DNA of 64,000 bases from RBG-16-49-21 sp040768125 (GTDB lineage: Bacteria; Spirochaetota; UBA4802; UBA5550), in the NCBI GenBank assembly GCA_040768125.1, contig JAXGNG010000001.1:310001-374000 (forward strand). The letters are read 5' to 3'. A model generated the notes under the pieces. The model was given only the letters and a program-made list of their open reading frames with translations, was not told the origin of the DNA and searched no databases. A program made the position numbers and the translations under genes. Shown in pieces: positions 42,011 through 50,358 of this stretch. Positions within the stretch are counted from its first letter, which is position 1. Each line of letters begins with the position of its first letter.

Positions 42011-42880
42011 TCACGCACCCCCGATAATCTCCACGAGCTGGTCCGCGCCGTTGACGTCGAAGCGATATCCGGCCGCTGCCTCGAGGCGCGCGGGCTGATC
42101 GCTGAAGTTGACGTCAAGTATCTCGAATATCGCCTTTTTGCCGAAGTAGACTGACTCCCACACCTGGTTGTACCCCGCGCCGCACACGACGAGGTCGATG
42201 GCGTTGAAGTAATCGACGGCGGGAAAGAGCCCTTCCCGGAACGTGGTGGTGCGGACCACGTCGTACTCACTGTCGAGATACGCGTACTTCTCCCGGTACC
42301 GCTCAAAATAATCCGGATGTCCGCTCAGGGCATAGAGGGCGACGGGCTTTGAACCGTCAAGGCGTAGTCGTTCAAGGGCGGTTTCCCGGGGGAGTATCTC
42401 GTCCCGGTTCTTCAGGATGACCGGCTCAATTCGTTCCATGGGGACCGCGCTTTCGAACGGCTCGATGGCGATCACCCGCTCGTAGGGTTCAGGGTCGAAG
42501 GCGATTTCACCGGCGGGAAGGGGAACGCGGAAGTGGTGATCGTACGCCTGGTCCGAGAGGTATATTTTTTTTCCGGGGATTTCGCGGATGAACCCCTGGA
42601 TCATGAACCACTGGTGGTTCACCAGGAGAAGGTCCGGCTTGAGGCGCAGCAGGGTACGGTAGAGGACCGATTTACGATACCGTGCCGGGGAGAGATCGCG
42701 CTCAGTTTCGATCGGGACGCGTTCATTGTCGAAATCACCGACAAGATGGCCAAGGGGCGATGAGTGAACTATGGTGTAGCGGTGCGGAACGCCCTTCCGG
42801 AGAAGGGCGTTCCCTATGGCCATGCCGGTCACCAGGCGGCCCGCGCCGGTGGTGGCCGAGGTGTAATAGACGATCCGCAC
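42011..42880 (-). CDS. GT-B (GT28/MurG-like) glycosyltransferase
   Basis: The product has 289 residues from GTG 42880, three bases after the stop of lipoprotein copy 2. MRIVYYTSATTGAGRLVTGMAIGNAL is a GT-B N-terminal strand-loop-helix. DLVVCGAGYNQVWESVYFGKKAIF with DQPARLEAAAGY is the UDP-sugar site of the MurG/GT28 type. It is slightly shorter than typical members but seems complete. Tight coupling to the lipoprotein gene suggests that it builds a glycan for that lipoprotein or for the surface structure it binds; this is an inference from context. Confidence 0.8.
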   Translation of the reverse strand: MRIVYYTSATTGAGRLVTGMAIGNALLRKGVPHRYTIVHSSPLGHLVGDFDNERVPIETERDLSPARYRKSVLYRTLLRLKPDLLLVNHQWFMIQGFIREIPGKKIYLSDQAYDHHFRVPLPAGEIAFDPEPYERVIAIEPFESAVPMERIEPVILKNRDEILPRETALERLRLDGSKPVALYALSGHPDYFERYREKYAYLDSEYDVVRTTTFREGLFPAVDYFNAIDLVVCGAGYNQVWESVYFGKKAIFEILDVNFSDQPARLEAAAGYRFDVNGADQLVEIIGGA

Positions 42881-42883
42881 CCG

Positions 42884-44230
42884 TCAGCAGGATGAAAAGA
42901 ACGAGAAGATCCCGGGATTGGGGCGGGAGATCCATCCCGATCCGGATATGCCGGCGACAGAGAGGATCCTCTCGTTTGAATTTATCCCGTCTTCCTCGAT
43001 CTCGTCGATGAAGGTGAGGCGCTCAGGCTGGATGGCAACGAAGCGGTGGGGGCCCATGAGCGTGTTCGCGGGCTCCCCGGGCCTGTGCGTCAGGGTGGGC
43101 GGCGGCCCGGCGGGATCGAGGCCCATGGGGAGCTCGATCACCCTGCCGCTGCTCTGGGGCGGCGATGCGTGGTGATCGTAGACCGCGACGTAAAGGTTCC
43201 CGCCGCGTATCGCCACGTCCCATGGCCGGGTAGTCGTGTCCAGTGGCCCTGCCGGTATAATGAACACGGGAAAGAGTATCGCGTTCGAAACCGGGTCGTA
43301 ACGCACGACGGCAGGTGCGGTTTGATGGCTGCACGCTATGTACAAATGGCCCGTTACGGGGTCGACGTCCATGCCGCGAACAAAGGAGATATCCGGGAGT
43401 CCCTGATCATCGAGCAAGTTCCCCTGAAGGTCCATAGTCACAAGGTCGTGGCCAGCATCGGGTATGCTCGTAACGTGAAGGAGACTCCGTGTCCTGTCCA
43501 CGGCAATGGCCCCGGTGCTCCATGGAGCGAAAAGCGTCTCCGCGGTGCCGCCGGGGATGGAGCCGTTGATCGCATGGAGCTTCACGATGTGCGAATCCCA
43601 TGTATTGGTTACGTAGATTCTCCCCATGGCATCATAGTCAATGTCGTAAGGGGCGAAGGGCATCGCGGTACCGTATATCGCGCCGTCCCCGAATGGAAGT
43701 GGTGTCGGATCATCCAGTCCGCGCAGGTACACGATTTTATTGCCTACCGTGTCCGGCACCAGGAGCCTCGTCTCGCTGAGGGCCATCACCACGGGGACGT
43801 TCACCGTGGCCCCGGCGGGGCAGTTCGCCGATGCCGTGCCGTGGAAGGAGGCCGCTCCGCTCATGTCCCCCGGGGCCACGTAGGCAGTCACATCGAAAAT
43901 GCGGAGCGCGCCTGCCGGCACGCCCAGGGAGATCGTGGCGTAGGGCGCGAAGCTCTTCTCGATGAGTGCGATGTCGGGCCCCGTGACGCGGACCGTGATG
44001 CTCGAGAAGGCGGCCGGGGCCGTCTGGGCCAGGGCGTCGGGAACCAGGAGGCGGCGTATTTTCTCGATGAGGCCAGCCTGCGCATCGGGGGTCTCAGGCG
44101 GCAGGTTCAGGTTGATCACCGCCCGGGCGTATCCGAAGGGAATCCGGTGCTCAGAATCGGAGCAGGAGAATGTAAGGATCATGCCCGCAAGGGCGATGGG
44201 GATGATGGCGAGGCGCAGGGCGCGTTTCAT
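42884..44230 (-). CDS. Beta-propeller-like surface lipoprotein, copy 2
   Basis: The product has 448 residues from ATG 44230 (GGAGGG upstream). The signal peptide and N-terminal domain are almost the same as copy 1, including the perfect 155-nt block. The propeller-like body (DAMGRIYVTNTWDSHIVKLH, IAVDRTRSLLHVTSI, MDVDPVTGHLYIACSHQ) has clearly diverged. The C-terminus keeps GPHRFVAIQPERLTFIDE and ends in a Cys. It is the first gene of a two-gene unit with the GT28-like transferase. Confidence 0.75.
   Translation of the reverse strand: MKRALRLAIIPIALAGMILTFSCSDSEHRIPFGYARAVINLNLPPETPDAQAGLIEKIRRLLVPDALAQTAPAAFSSITVRVTGPDIALIEKSFAPYATISLGVPAGALRIFDVTAYVAPGDMSGAASFHGTASANCPAGATVNVPVVMALSETRLLVPDTVGNKIVYLRGLDDPTPLPFGDGAIYGTAMPFAPYDIDYDAMGRIYVTNTWDSHIVKLHAINGSIPGGTAETLFAPWSTGAIAVDRTRSLLHVTSIPDAGHDLVTMDLQGNLLDDQGLPDISFVRGMDVDPVTGHLYIACSHQTAPAVVRYDPVSNAILFPVFIIPAGPLDTTTRPWDVAIRGGNLYVAVYDHHASPPQSSGRVIELPMGLDPAGPPPTLTHRPGEPANTLMGPHRFVAIQPERLTFIDEIEEDGINSNERILSVAGISGSGWISRPNPGIFSFFSSC
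43875..44029. repeat. 155-nt perfect repeat, copy in lipoprotein 2
   Basis: This is the partner of 41538-41692 in direct orientation, 2.3 kb apart. Confidence 0.9.
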
Positions 44231-44364
44231 TGTGGTCCCTCCAGGGGAGTTATGTGTGCGCTGGTGCATTCAGGCACGGTTATGCGGGGATTGACAAGCT
44301 TTTTTTGAGGGTCCCTTCTGGGGGATATAAAGGGAGGGGGTGGCTCCAGTTGTTGGGGGAAAAC

Positions 44365-45477
44365 CTACCGTATGATAATGCGGTCCGGACCGTCGCCGCC
44401 GGGTATCGATGGGGTTGAAAGGGGAGAAAGCTGTCCGGTCGACGGGTCAATGCCGAACTGGTAGACCAGGTCTTCATCAAGGCTCGAAAGATACAGGCTC
44501 CCCCCGCCGGGATGGATCACCATGTGATGATAGGGTGATGGGCCCACGGCGATTGACGGCGGTGCCAGGGCGGAGAGCTGGCCGTTCGATTCATTCACCC
44601 GGAAAAGAAATATCGAATTATTGCCGACCGCATAGAAATACCTCCCCGAGGGATGAATGCAGAGGGCCGTGACCGCACTCGGTGTGCTGATCGTTGAAGG
44701 CGACAGGAGTGAAAGCTGGCCATTGAAAGCGTCCACCGAAAGCATATAAATTGTCGTGCTTGCGGAGGAGTAGAGGAATTCGCCGTCGGGATGGATGGCG
44801 ATATTACCCGGAGCTGTTCCAAGGGTTATCGTGGACGGCGTCAATGTGCTGATTTCTCCCGTGCTTTTATTGATCTTGAGCATGTGTATAACATTTGACG
44901 GGTTGCCGGGAAGATAGAGGAATGAGCCGGTATGATGCATGGCGAATCGTATCGCGCTGTTGCCGGGGATGGTTATCGATGAAAGGAACGACAGCTGGCC
45001 TGTGAAACCGTTCACGCCGAACGTGCTGATTTGACTTTGATCCGTGTCGAGGATGTATGCAAAATCACCGTCTGGTGATATAGCCATGTCGTTTAACAGG
45101 CCGGTCTCGGCCAGTGACGGCGGATCAAGTGCAAAAAGCAATCCCGTTACTGGGTCTACCGAAAACATGTACACGACGTTGAGGCCCGAGGCGTAAAGGA
45201 ATCCCTTTCCCGTATGGAGTCCGACCCCGTTTGGCCACGTGCCCGCGGCGATCGTGCCGGGGGAAAGTGGTGATAGCATACCCGTATCGCCGTCAATGCT
45301 GAACATGGAGACCGTTCCTCCCACTGGGTTGGTGACGTAGAGGTAGCGTTGGGTGTTCCCTCCGCCGGCAAAAAGAAGAAGTTTCATCATGGTGTCGTCT
45401 TTTTTGCCTGGCAGGCATGACGGGGCTGAGAGCGCAAGGGCGATGGTCATGCATGTAATAAATATATTATTCTTCAT
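44365..45477 (-). CDS. Lactonase-type seven-bladed beta-propeller lipoprotein
   Basis: The product has 370 residues. The signal peptide ends in ALSAPSC, a lipoprotein cleavage site. The body is made of about seven repeats of the pattern ...YMFSVDPVTGLLFAL.PP, DGDFAYILD, HPDGEFLYSSAS, typical of the YncE/6-phosphogluconolactonase-like propeller family (PF10282). It does not share the N-terminal domain of the three neighbouring lipoproteins. It is probably a binding scaffold at the cell surface. The ribosome site is weak. Confidence 0.82.
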   Translation of the reverse strand: MKNNIFITCMTIALALSAPSCLPGKKDDTMMKLLLFAGGGNTQRYLYVTNPVGGTVSMFSIDGDTGMLSPLSPGTIAAGTWPNGVGLHTGKGFLYASGLNVVYMFSVDPVTGLLFALDPPSLAETGLLNDMAISPDGDFAYILDTDQSQISTFGVNGFTGQLSFLSSITIPGNSAIRFAMHHTGSFLYLPGNPSNVIHMLKINKSTGEISTLTPSTITLGTAPGNIAIHPDGEFLYSSASTTIYMLSVDAFNGQLSLLSPSTISTPSAVTALCIHPSGRYFYAVGNNSIFLFRVNESNGQLSALAPPSIAVGPSPYHHMVIHPGGGSLYLSSLDEDLVYQFGIDPSTGQLSPLSTPSIPGGDGPDRIIIR

Positions 45478-45884
45478 TTCAGGTTTCAGTTCTTCTCATG
45501 TTTCGAGTTCATGGTGGCGGTGTATGATGCAGCGTATCATTCCTGCTGGAAAATGTCTATATTTTATTTTTCTGACGTTTTCAATTAGCCAGTGCGATCG
45601 GTTTTCGGAAAAGGAAGGAGTTTCCGGATTGCACGTTTCGGTCGTTCCTCGTGGGCGATATTTTACTTGCATTTCATAACGAAACATATAGATTTCTTCA
45701 ATGCCCGCGAGTACTGACTTTTCAATAATCGAATCGGAACACGTTTCCAGGATACGTGTCAGTTCATGGTGAGGGGCCATGAGGCCTTGGAAATAAAAAA
45801 CCGGGTCGATGGGTTGCGTTGAAACCATGCCCATTCGCCCAATGCACGATCACGCGGCGCCATGTTCATCGTAAGAAGGTGCTC
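45478..45884. other. 407-base AT-richer intergenic stretch
   Basis: Apart from the doubtful small frame at 45496-45834, I see no promoter pair, repeat or RNA gene here. Its lower G+C suggests foreign or decaying DNA. Confidence 0.4.
45496..45834 (-). CDS. Possible small orphan protein, atypical composition
   Basis: This open frame of 112 codons lies in the 407-base gap between the lactonase-type lipoprotein and glycosyltransferase B. Codons are noticeably more AT-rich than those of its neighbours, and the frame (ELTRILETCSDSIIEKSVLAGIEEIY...) looks protein-like. I see no ribosome site at the ATG, no domain and no signal peptide. It may be a recently acquired gene, a remnant, or chance. Confidence 0.25.
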   Translation of the reverse strand: MGMVSTQPIDPVFYFQGLMAPHHELTRILETCSDSIIEKSVLAGIEEIYMFRYEMQVKYRPRGTTETCNPETPSFSENRSHWLIENVRKIKYRHFPAGMIRCIIHRHHELET

Positions 45885-46868
45885 ATGAAAAAAAGGGTCC
45901 TCCTGATCCCCAACATGCCGAACTGGTCCGTGGATAAGCGCGCCAGGAACATCATCAAGTACAACAACTCGGACCTGGTGATTGATTCGATCTGCTTCAA
46001 CGAGTTCCTGGACGACTGGGAGGACCTCCATGAGCGATACGACCTGCTCTTTCCCATGACGAACAGGCTCCTCCATGATTTCATACAGAGAAGGATCCCC
46101 ACCGACCGGGTGGTCACCACGATCACTTCCTTCGCCTCATGGGACGGGGGAAGGACCGTGCCGCCGGGATTCAACATCGCGCCGCCGAGAAGCGAGATCA
46201 GGGCCCTCGGAAAGGCCCTCCTGGTGAGCGCCTGCTGCCGCAAGCTCTGGTACCTGTTTTCGGGACTGGTGCCGGTGATGCACACCCCGCCCACCTGCGA
46301 CCTTGACATGTTCTACCCGGCGGAAAGGAAGCGAAGGAGCGACCGCCTGGTCGTGGGGTGGACGGGAAGCCTTTCGAACAACGAAAACCTTGAGACCGAT
46401 ATTCGGGGAGTAGCCTCCCTTATCAAGCCGGCCTGCGCGGCCGTGGAGGGGGTCGAGTTCCTCGCACAGTACGCGGAGGTGAACTGGATCACCGACGACA
46501 GCGAGATGCGTGAATTCTACAATTCCCTGGACCTCTACATCTGCGCGTCGAAGTCCGAGGGCATACCCAACCCGGTCCTCGAGGCGGCGGCCTGCGGCGT
46601 GCCTTCCCTCAGCACCGACGTGGGCATGGTCCCGGAGCTGATCGAGACGGGCGTGCACGGGGTCATTGTCGAGCGCAGTGTTGATGCCTTCGTTGAAAAG
46701 CTGGAATACTTCGTGAAGCGCCGCGGGGAGCTCCCGGAGATGGGGAGGGCAGCCAGGGCGAGGATGGAGCGGGACTTCAACTGGAAACGGCTCATCGACC
46801 GGTGGATCGAATTTTTTTACGCGGCCCTGGAGCTATACGAGCTCAGGAAGGATGGTCATCTCAGGTGA
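45885..46868 (+). CDS. GT4-family glycosyltransferase, copy B
   Basis: From ATG 45885 (AAGGTG upstream) the product has 327 residues. It is collinear with copy A (39520-40515) over its whole length, sharing stretches such as LLIPNMPNWS, DLLFPMTNRL, TSFASWDGG and AACGVPSLSTDVGMVPELIE. The donor motif is SKSEGIPNPVLEAAACGVP. The acceptor-side half is the more divergent, so the two copies may use different acceptors. Like copy A it converges on a propeller-like lipoprotein gene. Confidence 0.88.
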   Translation: MKKRVLLIPNMPNWSVDKRARNIIKYNNSDLVIDSICFNEFLDDWEDLHERYDLLFPMTNRLLHDFIQRRIPTDRVVTTITSFASWDGGRTVPPGFNIAPPRSEIRALGKALLVSACCRKLWYLFSGLVPVMHTPPTCDLDMFYPAERKRRSDRLVVGWTGSLSNNENLETDIRGVASLIKPACAAVEGVEFLAQYAEVNWITDDSEMREFYNSLDLYICASKSEGIPNPVLEAAACGVPSLSTDVGMVPELIETGVHGVIVERSVDAFVEKLEYFVKRRGELPEMGRAARARMERDFNWKRLIDRWIEFFYAALELYELRKDGHLR

Positions 46869-46922
46869 GTGTCCCGCGCGGCGAAAAATGCTCCGCACGG
46901 GATGGTCACGCCACGGAACGTA

Positions 46923-48218
46923 TCAAGTAGAACTTGAGTAGAATCGAAAGAAACCCTCCCCGGTGCCGGACGACCCGTAGGTTTTCCAGAAGCTTCCCGC
47001 CATGTCGTTCATCGAAATCAACTTATCAAGCGAGACGAGAACGTCGTCCATGATGGTGATCTCGTCGTTCAATATGGCCACGAAGTTCCTGGGCCCGTAG
47101 AACATGCCCCGGTTGGTATTTTCTGAATTGGTTTGCGTGCCGTACCCGTTGACGATTTCAAGATTGGAATTGTACTGAACGATAAGGTAATCGTCAGCTC
47201 CCAGAGGGTTCGCGACGTACACGTAGTCTCCCTTCGTCAACACTCCCCATGGATTAAATAGCCGTGATTCGGGATTTGCATTCTGATTGCTCTGGGTAAA
47301 GGGGTCGTATTTATTAATTCCAGATGACCAGGAGGTGATATACAGCATGCCGCCGCTACCCACCTTCATGAACTGTACGGAGGGAGGAGTATTGATGAGC
47401 TGTACCGGGCTCGATCCATCGAGGTTGGATCGGAAAATATTCGTGCCGTCGGAATAATAAAGGATGTTGCGAGCCCTATCAATTGTAACGGTTCGGATTT
47501 GCTCAGTGGTGTAAATAAAGCTACTGGTCCCGTCTCCGATAACTCCAAAAATATTTGCCAGTCGAATTATTCCTCTTCTGTCATAATTATTATTTGCGAT
47601 ATAAATCCTTCCATTGTTGTCAAAGTCGACATCGTACGGGCTTAAATACATGTCAAATCCAAGGCCGATTTCGGTACCGACGCGGTCCACCCACCCAGTG
47701 CCATCCATGTCATTGATCTGTATAAGTCTGTGGGTCATGTAATCAGGTATCACGATTTTCGTTGTGTTCAGCCCCATCACCACGGGCACGTTCACCGTGG
47801 CCCCGGCGGGGCAGTTCGCAGACGAGGTGCCGCGGAAGGAGAGGGCGGCGCTCGGGTCACCCGGGGCCACGTAGGCGATCACCTCGAAAATGCGGAGCGC
47901 GCCGGCCGGCACGCTCAGGGAGATCGTGGAATAGGGCGCGAAGCTCTTCTCGATGAGGGCCATGTCGGGCCCCGTGACGCGGACATTGATGTTTGAGAAA
48001 GACGCCGGGGCGCTCTGGGCGATCGCGTCGGGCACCAGGAAGCGGCGTATCCGCTCGATGAGTCCCGCCTGCGCATCGGGCGTTTCAGGCGGCAGGTTAA
48101 GGTTGATCACCGCCCGGGCGTAACCGAACGGAATCCGGTGCTCCGAGTCGGAGCAGGAGAAGACGCCGGTCGCCGCGATGATGAGGAGCATGATAAAGAC
48201 ACGTGATGCGCGATTCAT
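46923..48218 (-). CDS. Beta-propeller-like surface lipoprotein, copy 3
   Basis: The product has 431 residues from ATG 48218, with a GAGG site. The lipobox is VFSC (Cys22). The N-terminal domain is the same type as in copies 1 and 2 but more diverged at DNA level. The body (about 155-400) is propeller-like (DNNGRIYIANNN, VTIDRARNILYYSDG) and ends FYGPRNFVAILNDEITIMDD. The DNA of the body is visibly more AT-rich than that of the N-terminal domain, as though the two parts had different histories. Confidence 0.75.
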   Translation of the reverse strand: MNRASRVFIMLLIIAATGVFSCSDSEHRIPFGYARAVINLNLPPETPDAQAGLIERIRRFLVPDAIAQSAPASFSNINVRVTGPDMALIEKSFAPYSTISLSVPAGALRIFEVIAYVAPGDPSAALSFRGTSSANCPAGATVNVPVVMGLNTTKIVIPDYMTHRLIQINDMDGTGWVDRVGTEIGLGFDMYLSPYDVDFDNNGRIYIANNNYDRRGIIRLANIFGVIGDGTSSFIYTTEQIRTVTIDRARNILYYSDGTNIFRSNLDGSSPVQLINTPPSVQFMKVGSGGMLYITSWSSGINKYDPFTQSNQNANPESRLFNPWGVLTKGDYVYVANPLGADDYLIVQYNSNLEIVNGYGTQTNSENTNRGMFYGPRNFVAILNDEITIMDDVLVSLDKLISMNDMAGSFWKTYGSSGTGEGFFRFYSSST

Positions 48219-48253
48219 GGCTGTTGCCTCGCGATGGTATTTGTATTAATTTT

Positions 48254-48282
48254 ATAATAAAAGAAAGCAAACAGGAGTGCAA
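48254..48282 (-). promoter_or_regulatory. Promoter of lipoprotein copy 3
   Basis: On the minus strand an A-tract precedes TTGCAC (48277-48282), then 17 bases and TATTAT (48254-48259). Confidence 0.6.
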
Positions 48283-48428
48283 GTTTTTTCGATGAGAAAC
48301 TGAACGATGCAGAAGTTTTTTTCAGGACGGTTGGATTAATCCGCCTGCATGGGTTTATATTTTTCCACATGCTTTTACGATCTATATTCCATGGACTACT
48401 CGCCGCGGGGCTTTATCCGCGCCGGGGG

Positions 48429-48457
48429 TTGACATCATCTCCCGTTCATGATAGCAT
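48429..48457 (+). promoter_or_regulatory. Promoter of the MscS-type channel gene
   Basis: TTGACA (48429-48434) and TAGCAT (48452-48457) are 17 bases apart. A 14-base palindrome GGCGCCGCGGCGCC (48475-48488) follows in the leader. The rest of the 315-base divergent gap shows nothing else. Confidence 0.6.
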
Positions 48458-48533
48458 CGCAAAACTTTTTTTCCGGCGCCGCGGCGCCCTCCGCGACGCG
48501 CGCCGGAACACACGTAATGATATGGAGAGTACA

Positions 48534-50219
48534 ATGAAACACGCCACGAAGAAACGAATTGCACGCACGATGTTCGCCCTGGCCCTTGCCGCGCTGCCCC
48601 TGGCCGGCGCGGCGATGGCGGCGAGTCCCCTGGAGCCGGTGAAGACCGATAATCCCCGCGACACCATGAGGACCTTCATGGAATCGATGAACGACTACCG
48701 GCAGGGGCTTGAAAAGCGGGACGACCGCCTCATGGGCCGAATCGACAGGGCGGTGCGGTGCTTCGACCTAGAGGAGGGTTTTTTCCTGGAGCACCAGGAG
48801 AAGGCGCGGGAAAACGCCGTGCTCCTGAAAGAGGTGATCGACCGCGTCATTGTCATCGATTATGATAAAATACCGGAGGGTCCCGAGGGTCCCGGGGATA
48901 AGCTGCTGCGATGGCGCCTCAAGGGAACGGAGATCACCATCGCACTCCAGGAATCGGGGGAGCGCGCGGGTGAATACCTCTTCACGCGGGAGACCGCGGC
49001 CCGGGCGAAGGAATTCTACGAGAAGGTAAAGCACCTTCCCTATCTCGAGGGAAGCGGCCGCGGGGCCCTCTACCGGGGCACATGGTTCGAGGAAACGGTC
49101 CCGGCCTGGATGAAGGGGCGCTTCGTTTTCCTTCAGATATGGCAGTGGGCGGGCCTTTTCCTCGCCATATTCCTCGGGCTTCTCGTGAAATTCATGGTGC
49201 GGCTGGGAGTCGACCTGGTAAACAGGATTTCGGCGCGCTCGAAAAGGGTCTGGTTCATGAAGACCGCGAAGGCCTTTTCAGGGCCCACGAGCCTCCTGGC
49301 GGCGACCCTGTTCTGGTATATCTCCTATAGACTTCTCGGTTTTGACGGGGGGGTACAGACCTTTCTCCGCATTGTCCTCCAGGTCCTCCTCGCCGGGGCG
49401 CTTCTCTGGCTCATCTACCGGCTCATGGGCGTTTTCTCCGATTACCTCGCGGACGTGGCCTCGCGCACGCCCTCGACCGTGGACGACAAGCTGGTGCCCA
49501 TCGCGACCAGGGCCCTGAGGATATTCATCGTTGTATTCGGCGCCCTCGTGGCCGTGCAGAACATGGGACTGAACGTCATGTCGGTCCTGGCGGGCCTGGG
49601 CATCGGCGGCCTGGCCTTCGCCCTGGCGGGGAAGGACATGGTGGCCAACTTCTTCGGATCCCTCATGATCCTCTTCAACGGGCCCTTCCAGGTGGGGGAC
49701 TGGATCATCGTGGGGAGCGCCGAGGGGACCGTGGAGGAGATCGGCTTCCGCACCACGAAGATCAGGACCTTCTACAACTCGGTGATCACCATCCCCAACG
49801 GCGAGCTGGTCATCAAGGAGGTGGACAACATGGGCCGGCGGGAGTACCGCCGGGTCATGGCGACCATTGGGGTCACCTACGGCACTCCCCCCGACCTCCT
49901 CCGCGAATTCATTGACGGGATCAAGAAGATCATCGCCGAGAATCCCCATTCGAAGAAGGACGCCATCTACGTGGTGTTCAACGGGTATGGCGATTCCAGC
50001 CTGGACATCCTCATTTATTACTTTCTCAAGGTGCCCGATTGGATGACGGAGCTCGAGCAGAAGGAGAATGTTTACATGCACATATTCCGCCTGGCGGCGC
50101 AGATGGGCGTGGATTTTGCGTTCCCGACCCGCACGGTACATATCGAAAAAGCTTCCGGGGAAAATGGCACCGGGGGCGTCCGCGCCGGGGAAGACACGAT
50201 CGTGCGCGCCGGGGATTGA
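48534..50219 (+). CDS. Mechanosensitive channel of the MscS family, with long periplasmic N-terminus
   Basis: ATG 48534 is preferred because GGAGAG lies upstream and a signal peptide (FALALAALPLAGAAMAAS) starts there, giving 561 residues. Residues about 30-185 are a charged periplasmic domain, then come four or five membrane segments, the last being the pore helix (LAGLGIGGLAFALAGKDMVANFFGSLMILF), and the cytoplasmic MscS beta domain (FQVGDWIIVGSAEGTVEEIGFRTTKIRTFYN). It should open under membrane tension and release solutes during hypo-osmotic shock. Confidence 0.92.
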   Translation: MKHATKKRIARTMFALALAALPLAGAAMAASPLEPVKTDNPRDTMRTFMESMNDYRQGLEKRDDRLMGRIDRAVRCFDLEEGFFLEHQEKARENAVLLKEVIDRVIVIDYDKIPEGPEGPGDKLLRWRLKGTEITIALQESGERAGEYLFTRETAARAKEFYEKVKHLPYLEGSGRGALYRGTWFEETVPAWMKGRFVFLQIWQWAGLFLAIFLGLLVKFMVRLGVDLVNRISARSKRVWFMKTAKAFSGPTSLLAATLFWYISYRLLGFDGGVQTFLRIVLQVLLAGALLWLIYRLMGVFSDYLADVASRTPSTVDDKLVPIATRALRIFIVVFGALVAVQNMGLNVMSVLAGLGIGGLAFALAGKDMVANFFGSLMILFNGPFQVGDWIIVGSAEGTVEEIGFRTTKIRTFYNSVITIPNGELVIKEVDNMGRREYRRVMATIGVTYGTPPDLLREFIDGIKKIIAENPHSKKDAIYVVFNGYGDSSLDILIYYFLKVPDWMTELEQKENVYMHIFRLAAQMGVDFAFPTRTVHIEKASGENGTGGVRAGEDTIVRAGD

Positions 50220-50250
50220 TCCGGCGGGGAAATATCCGGGAAAAATTTAT

Positions 50251-50278
50251 TTTTTTCCTCGGTTATATATAGTATAAT
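50251..50278 (+). promoter_or_regulatory. Promoter of the FecR-OMP-cyclase cluster
   Basis: A consensus TATAAT (50273-50278) sits in an AT-rich stretch with a T-rich weak -35 (TTTTTC, 50251-50256), 80 bases before the FecR start. Confidence 0.5.
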
Positions 50279-50358
50279 TGATGAAAGAGCCGGGAAAAAA
50301 GGTTTGCAATTAATCAAATGCGTCATTACTCTGCGCAGGGGTGACGCAGGAGGAAACC

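Noticed and set aside
43046..44308. 420-codon plus-strand frame over lipoprotein copy 2
   Set aside because: The minus-strand frame has a lipobox and two homologues; the plus frame has none of these.
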